From positions 7,024,501-7,088,500 of the forward strand of contig NZ_CP121682.1 of NCBI RefSeq assembly GCF_029760955.1: a DNA stretch of 64,000 bases, in the 5' to 3' direction. The DNA is from Streptomyces cathayae (GTDB lineage: Bacteria; Actinomycetota; Actinomycetes; Streptomycetales; Streptomycetaceae). The translations under genes and the position numbers were made by a program. Under the pieces are notes generated by a model. It was not told the DNA's origin, did not search any database, and was given only the letters and a program-made list of their open reading frames with translations. This document shows, piece after piece, positions 61,584 through 64,000 of the stretch. Within the stretch, counting starts at the first letter, position 1. Each line of letters starts with the position of its first letter.

Positions 61584-64000
61584 TCACCTGCTGTCGCTCA
61601 CATCGGCCTCCTCCAACGCTGCCCGCCCGGCCTCCAACCGTGCCACCGGAACCCGGAACGGCGAGCAGGAGACGTAGTCCAGGCCGGCGGCGTGGAAGAA
61701 GTGAACCGATTCGGGGTCGCCGCCGTGTTCGCCGCACACACCGATCTTCAGCTCCGGCCGGGTGGTGCGGCCCTCGGCGACCGCGATCCCGACGAGCCGG
61801 CCCACGCCGTCCTGGTCGATCGTCTCGAACGGGGAGGTGGGGAAGACACCCTTGTCGAGATAGGCGGAGAAGAACTCCGCCTCGACGTCGTCGCGGGAGA
61901 ACCCCCACGTGGTCTGGGTCAGGTCATTGGTGCCGAAGGAGAAGAACTCCGCCTCCTCGGCGATCCGGCCCGCCGTCAGCGCCGCCCTGGGCAGCTCGAT
62001 CATGGTCCCGACGGGGCAGGTGACGGGGACGCCGGACGCCTCGGAGACCTCGGCGAGCACCCGCTGCACCTCCTCGCGCACGATCCGCAGTTCCCGCACG
62101 TCCCCGACGAGCGGGACCATGATCTCCGCCTGGGGAGCGCCGTCGGCCCGGGTGCGTTCGGCGACGGCCTCGCCGATGGCCCGTACCTGCATGGCGACCA
62201 GGCCGGGAACCACCAGACCGAGGCGCACACCCCGCAGCCCGAGCATCGGGTTCTCCTCGTGCATCCGGTTCACCGCGGCCAGCAGTTCGACGTCGCGCGC
62301 GACCGGCAGGTCGCCGCGCGCCTCGGCCGCGGCGATCCGCACCGCGAGTTCTGTCCGGTCGGGCAGGAACTCGTGCAGCGGCGGGTCCAGCAGGCGAATG
62401 GTGACCGGAAGGCCGTCCATCGCCTCGAGGATGCCGACGAAGTCCTGACGCTGGAGCGGCAGCAACGCCGCCAGAGCCCCGTGGCGTTCGGTGTCCGAGC
62501 GCGCCAGGATCATCTCCTCGACAAGCTTGCGGCGCTCGCCGAGGAACATGTGCTCGGTGCGGCACAGCCCGATGCCCTGAGCACCGAACCGGCGGGCTCG
62601 CACGGCGTCCTCAGGGGTGTCGGCGTTGGCCCGCACCTCCAGCCGCCGGACGGTGTCGGCCCGGGCCAGGGCTCGCGCCACCGCGTCGACCACCCCGGCT
62701 GATCCCTCGCCGGTGTCGCCGGTGTCGCCGGTCTCCAGGAACCGCATGACCGCCGAGTCGACGAGGGGCACCGACCCCGGATACACGGCACCGGCGGAGC
62801 CGTCCACGGAGATGACCGTGCCCTCTTCGACGACGGTGCCGTCAGGGGCGGTGAAGCGCTGGGCCTCCGTGTCCACCTCGAGATCCTCGGCGCCGCACAC
62901 GCAGACTTTGCCCATGCCGCGGGCGACCACGGCCGCATGGCTGGTCTTGCCGCCGCGGCTGGTGAGTACGGCCTGGGCGGCGATCATGCCGGGCAGGTCG
63001 TCGGGGGTCGTCTCCCGGCGGACCAGGATCACCTTCTCGCTGGCCGCGGCACGTCGTACGGCCTCCGCCGAGTGGAAGACGGCCGCTCCGACCGCGGCAC
63101 CCGGAGACGCCGGGAGGCCGCGGGCGAGCGGATCTCCGTTCCCCGAGGTGTCGAAGCGTGGGAACATGAGCCGGGTCAGTCCCTCGCCGCTCACCCGGGC
63201 AAGGCTCTCGTCCGGGGTGATGAGTCCCTCGTCGGCGAGGGCGGCGGTAAGGGCGAAGGCCGCCTCGGCGGTGCGCTTGCCGACCCGGGTCTGGAGCATC
63301 CACAGCGTGCCGCGCTCGATGGTGAACTCGATGTCGCACAGATCGCGGTAGTGCCGCTCCAGCGTCCGCATGTGGGCGCACAGCCGGGCGTACGACGTGG
63401 GGTCCAGCCGCTCCAGCTCGCTCAGGGGCACGGTGTTGCGGATGCCGGCGACGACATCCTCACCCTGGGCGTTGGGCAGGTAGTCGCCGTACGGTCCGGG
63501 GTGCCCGGTGGCCGGGTCACGGGTGAAGGCGACGCCGCTGCCGGAGTCGGAGCCGAGGTTGCCGAAGACCATGCGCTGCACGCTGACGGCGGTGCCCAGA
63601 TCGTCGGGGATGTGCTCGCGCCGGCGGTACAGGCGTGCCCGCTCCCCGTTCCAGGACTCGAAGACGGCCAGGATCGCCCGGTGCAGTTGCTCGGCGGGAG
63701 ACTGCGGGAAGCTCTCACCGGTTTCCCGACGGATCACGGTCTTGTACGTCTCCACCAGCTCGGCGAGGTCACCGGCATCCAGGTGCATGTCGTCCGGGGC
63801 GCCACGCAGGTCCTTGAGCTCGGCCATGGCCTGCTCGAACAGGGCGGCGTCGACACCCATGACCGTGCTGCCGAACATCTGGACGAGGCGGCGGTAGGAG
63901 TCCCAGGCGAAGCGTTCGCTGCCGGAGACCTTGGCCAGGCCCAGGACGGAGTCGTCGTTCAGCCCGATGTCGAGGATCGTCTCCATCATGCCGGGCATGG
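61584..64000 (-). CDS. ppdK: Pyruvate, phosphate dikinase (N-terminus beyond window)
   Basis: More than 800 C-terminal residues are visible. The frame enters at PGMMETILDIGLND (nucleotide-binding domain), has the phosphohistidine motif GGKTSHAAVVARGMGKVCVCG, the PEP-domain IGLCRTEHMF and the closing GVCGEHGGDPESVHFFHAAGLDYVSCSPFRV with the catalytic Cys. PPDK interconverts pyruvate + ATP + Pi and PEP + AMP + PPi, and can yield ATP from PPi. A ppdK gene is present in the hypoxia island of S. coelicolor, and its presence here fits an energy-saving role. The gene begins past 64000. Confidence 0.95.
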   Translation of the reverse strand, partial: MPGMMETILDIGLNDDSVLGLAKVSGSERFAWDSYRRLVQMFGSTVMGVDAALFEQAMAELKDLRGAPDDMHLDAGDLAELVETYKTVIRRETGESFPQSPAEQLHRAILAVFESWNGERARLYRRREHIPDDLGTAVSVQRMVFGNLGSDSGSGVAFTRDPATGHPGPYGDYLPNAQGEDVVAGIRNTVPLSELERLDPTSYARLCAHMRTLERHYRDLCDIEFTIERGTLWMLQTRVGKRTAEAAFALTAALADEGLITPDESLARVSGEGLTRLMFPRFDTSGNGDPLARGLPASPGAAVGAAVFHSAEAVRRAAASEKVILVRRETTPDDLPGMIAAQAVLTSRGGKTSHAAVVARGMGKVCVCGAEDLEVDTEAQRFTAPDGTVVEEGTVISVDGSAGAVYPGSVPLVDSAVMRFLETGDTGDTGEGSAGVVDAVARALARADTVRRLEVRANADTPEDAVRARRFGAQGIGLCRTEHMFLGERRKLVEEMILARSDTERHGALAALLPLQRQDFVGILEAMDGLPVTIRLLDPPLHEFLPDRTELAVRIAAAEARGDLPVARDVELLAAVNRMHEENPMLGLRGVRLGLVVPGLVAMQVRAIGEAVAERTRADGAPQAEIMVPLVGDVRELRIVREEVQRVLAEVSEASGVPVTCPVGTMIELPRAALTAGRIAEEAEFFSFGTNDLTQTTWGFSRDDVEAEFFSAYLDKGVFPTSPFETIDQDGVGRLVGIAVAEGRTTRPELKIGVCGEHGGDPESVHFFHAAGLDYVSCSPFRVPVARLEAGRAALEEADVSDSR

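Overview
The window comes from a high-GC actinobacterium, most like Streptomyces or a related filamentous genus. The signs are GTG starts, ATGA/GTGA gene overlaps, a coenzyme F420 reductase, a mycothiol-synthase-like acetyltransferase, and many genes whose families belong to the mycobacterial DosR dormancy regulon. I see no rRNA, tRNA or CRISPR array. Function calls come from reading motifs; no database search was possible.

Region A (1 to about 18.2 kb) looks like a catabolic regulon for an imported organic acid or aromatic compound. Leftward genes: a lipocalin-like protein (cut by the window edge), an MFS transporter, a short-chain dehydrogenase (SDR), a Rieske oxygenase and a mycothiol-synthase-like GNAT. 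Rightward genes: a TetR regulator, a small NTF2-like protein, an acyl-CoA synthetase, an SDR, a molybdopterin oxidoreductase, a second acyl-CoA synthetase (FadD19-like), a DUF2889 protein, a frameshifted SDR and an NADPH:F420 reductase. Eight copies of one imperfect palindrome, roughly TTAACCT-N9-AGGTTAA, lie in front of the transcription units, including the TetR gene itself. I infer that this TetR protein controls the whole cluster.

The boundary (18.2 to 18.9 kb) holds an IS-transposase remnant next to a CBS-domain gene that it appears to truncate.

Region B (19 to 64 kb) is an anaerobiosis/dormancy-type island. It opens with a complete nine-gene V/A-type ATPase operon (19.0 to 26.8 kb), followed by a decayed stretch of gene fragments (26.9 to 28.3 kb). 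Next come a Pat-like ATP-grasp protein, a CBS-BON protein, a flavodoxin, and a translationally coupled operon of NAD-linked formate dehydrogenase, a CtpF-like P-type ATPase and two TrkA proteins. Then follow a DUF1918-HTH-PNPOx fusion, Hsp20, DUF1876, nicotinate phosphoribosyltransferase, an Rv1733c-like gene broken by one in-frame stop, six universal stress proteins, an Rv2004c-like kinase and a zinc alcohol dehydrogenase. An operon acs/E1alpha/E1beta/E2/ACP, a P1B-5 ATPase with a C-terminal hemerythrin domain, and the C-terminal part of pyruvate phosphate dikinase complete it. Several intergenic regions carry GGGCC-N4-GGCCC or GGGAC-type palindromes resembling DosR boxes.

Together, region B suggests a programme for surviving low oxygen or energy: formate oxidation, PPi/ATP management by PPDK, cation and proton pumping, NAD salvage, chaperone and stress proteins.
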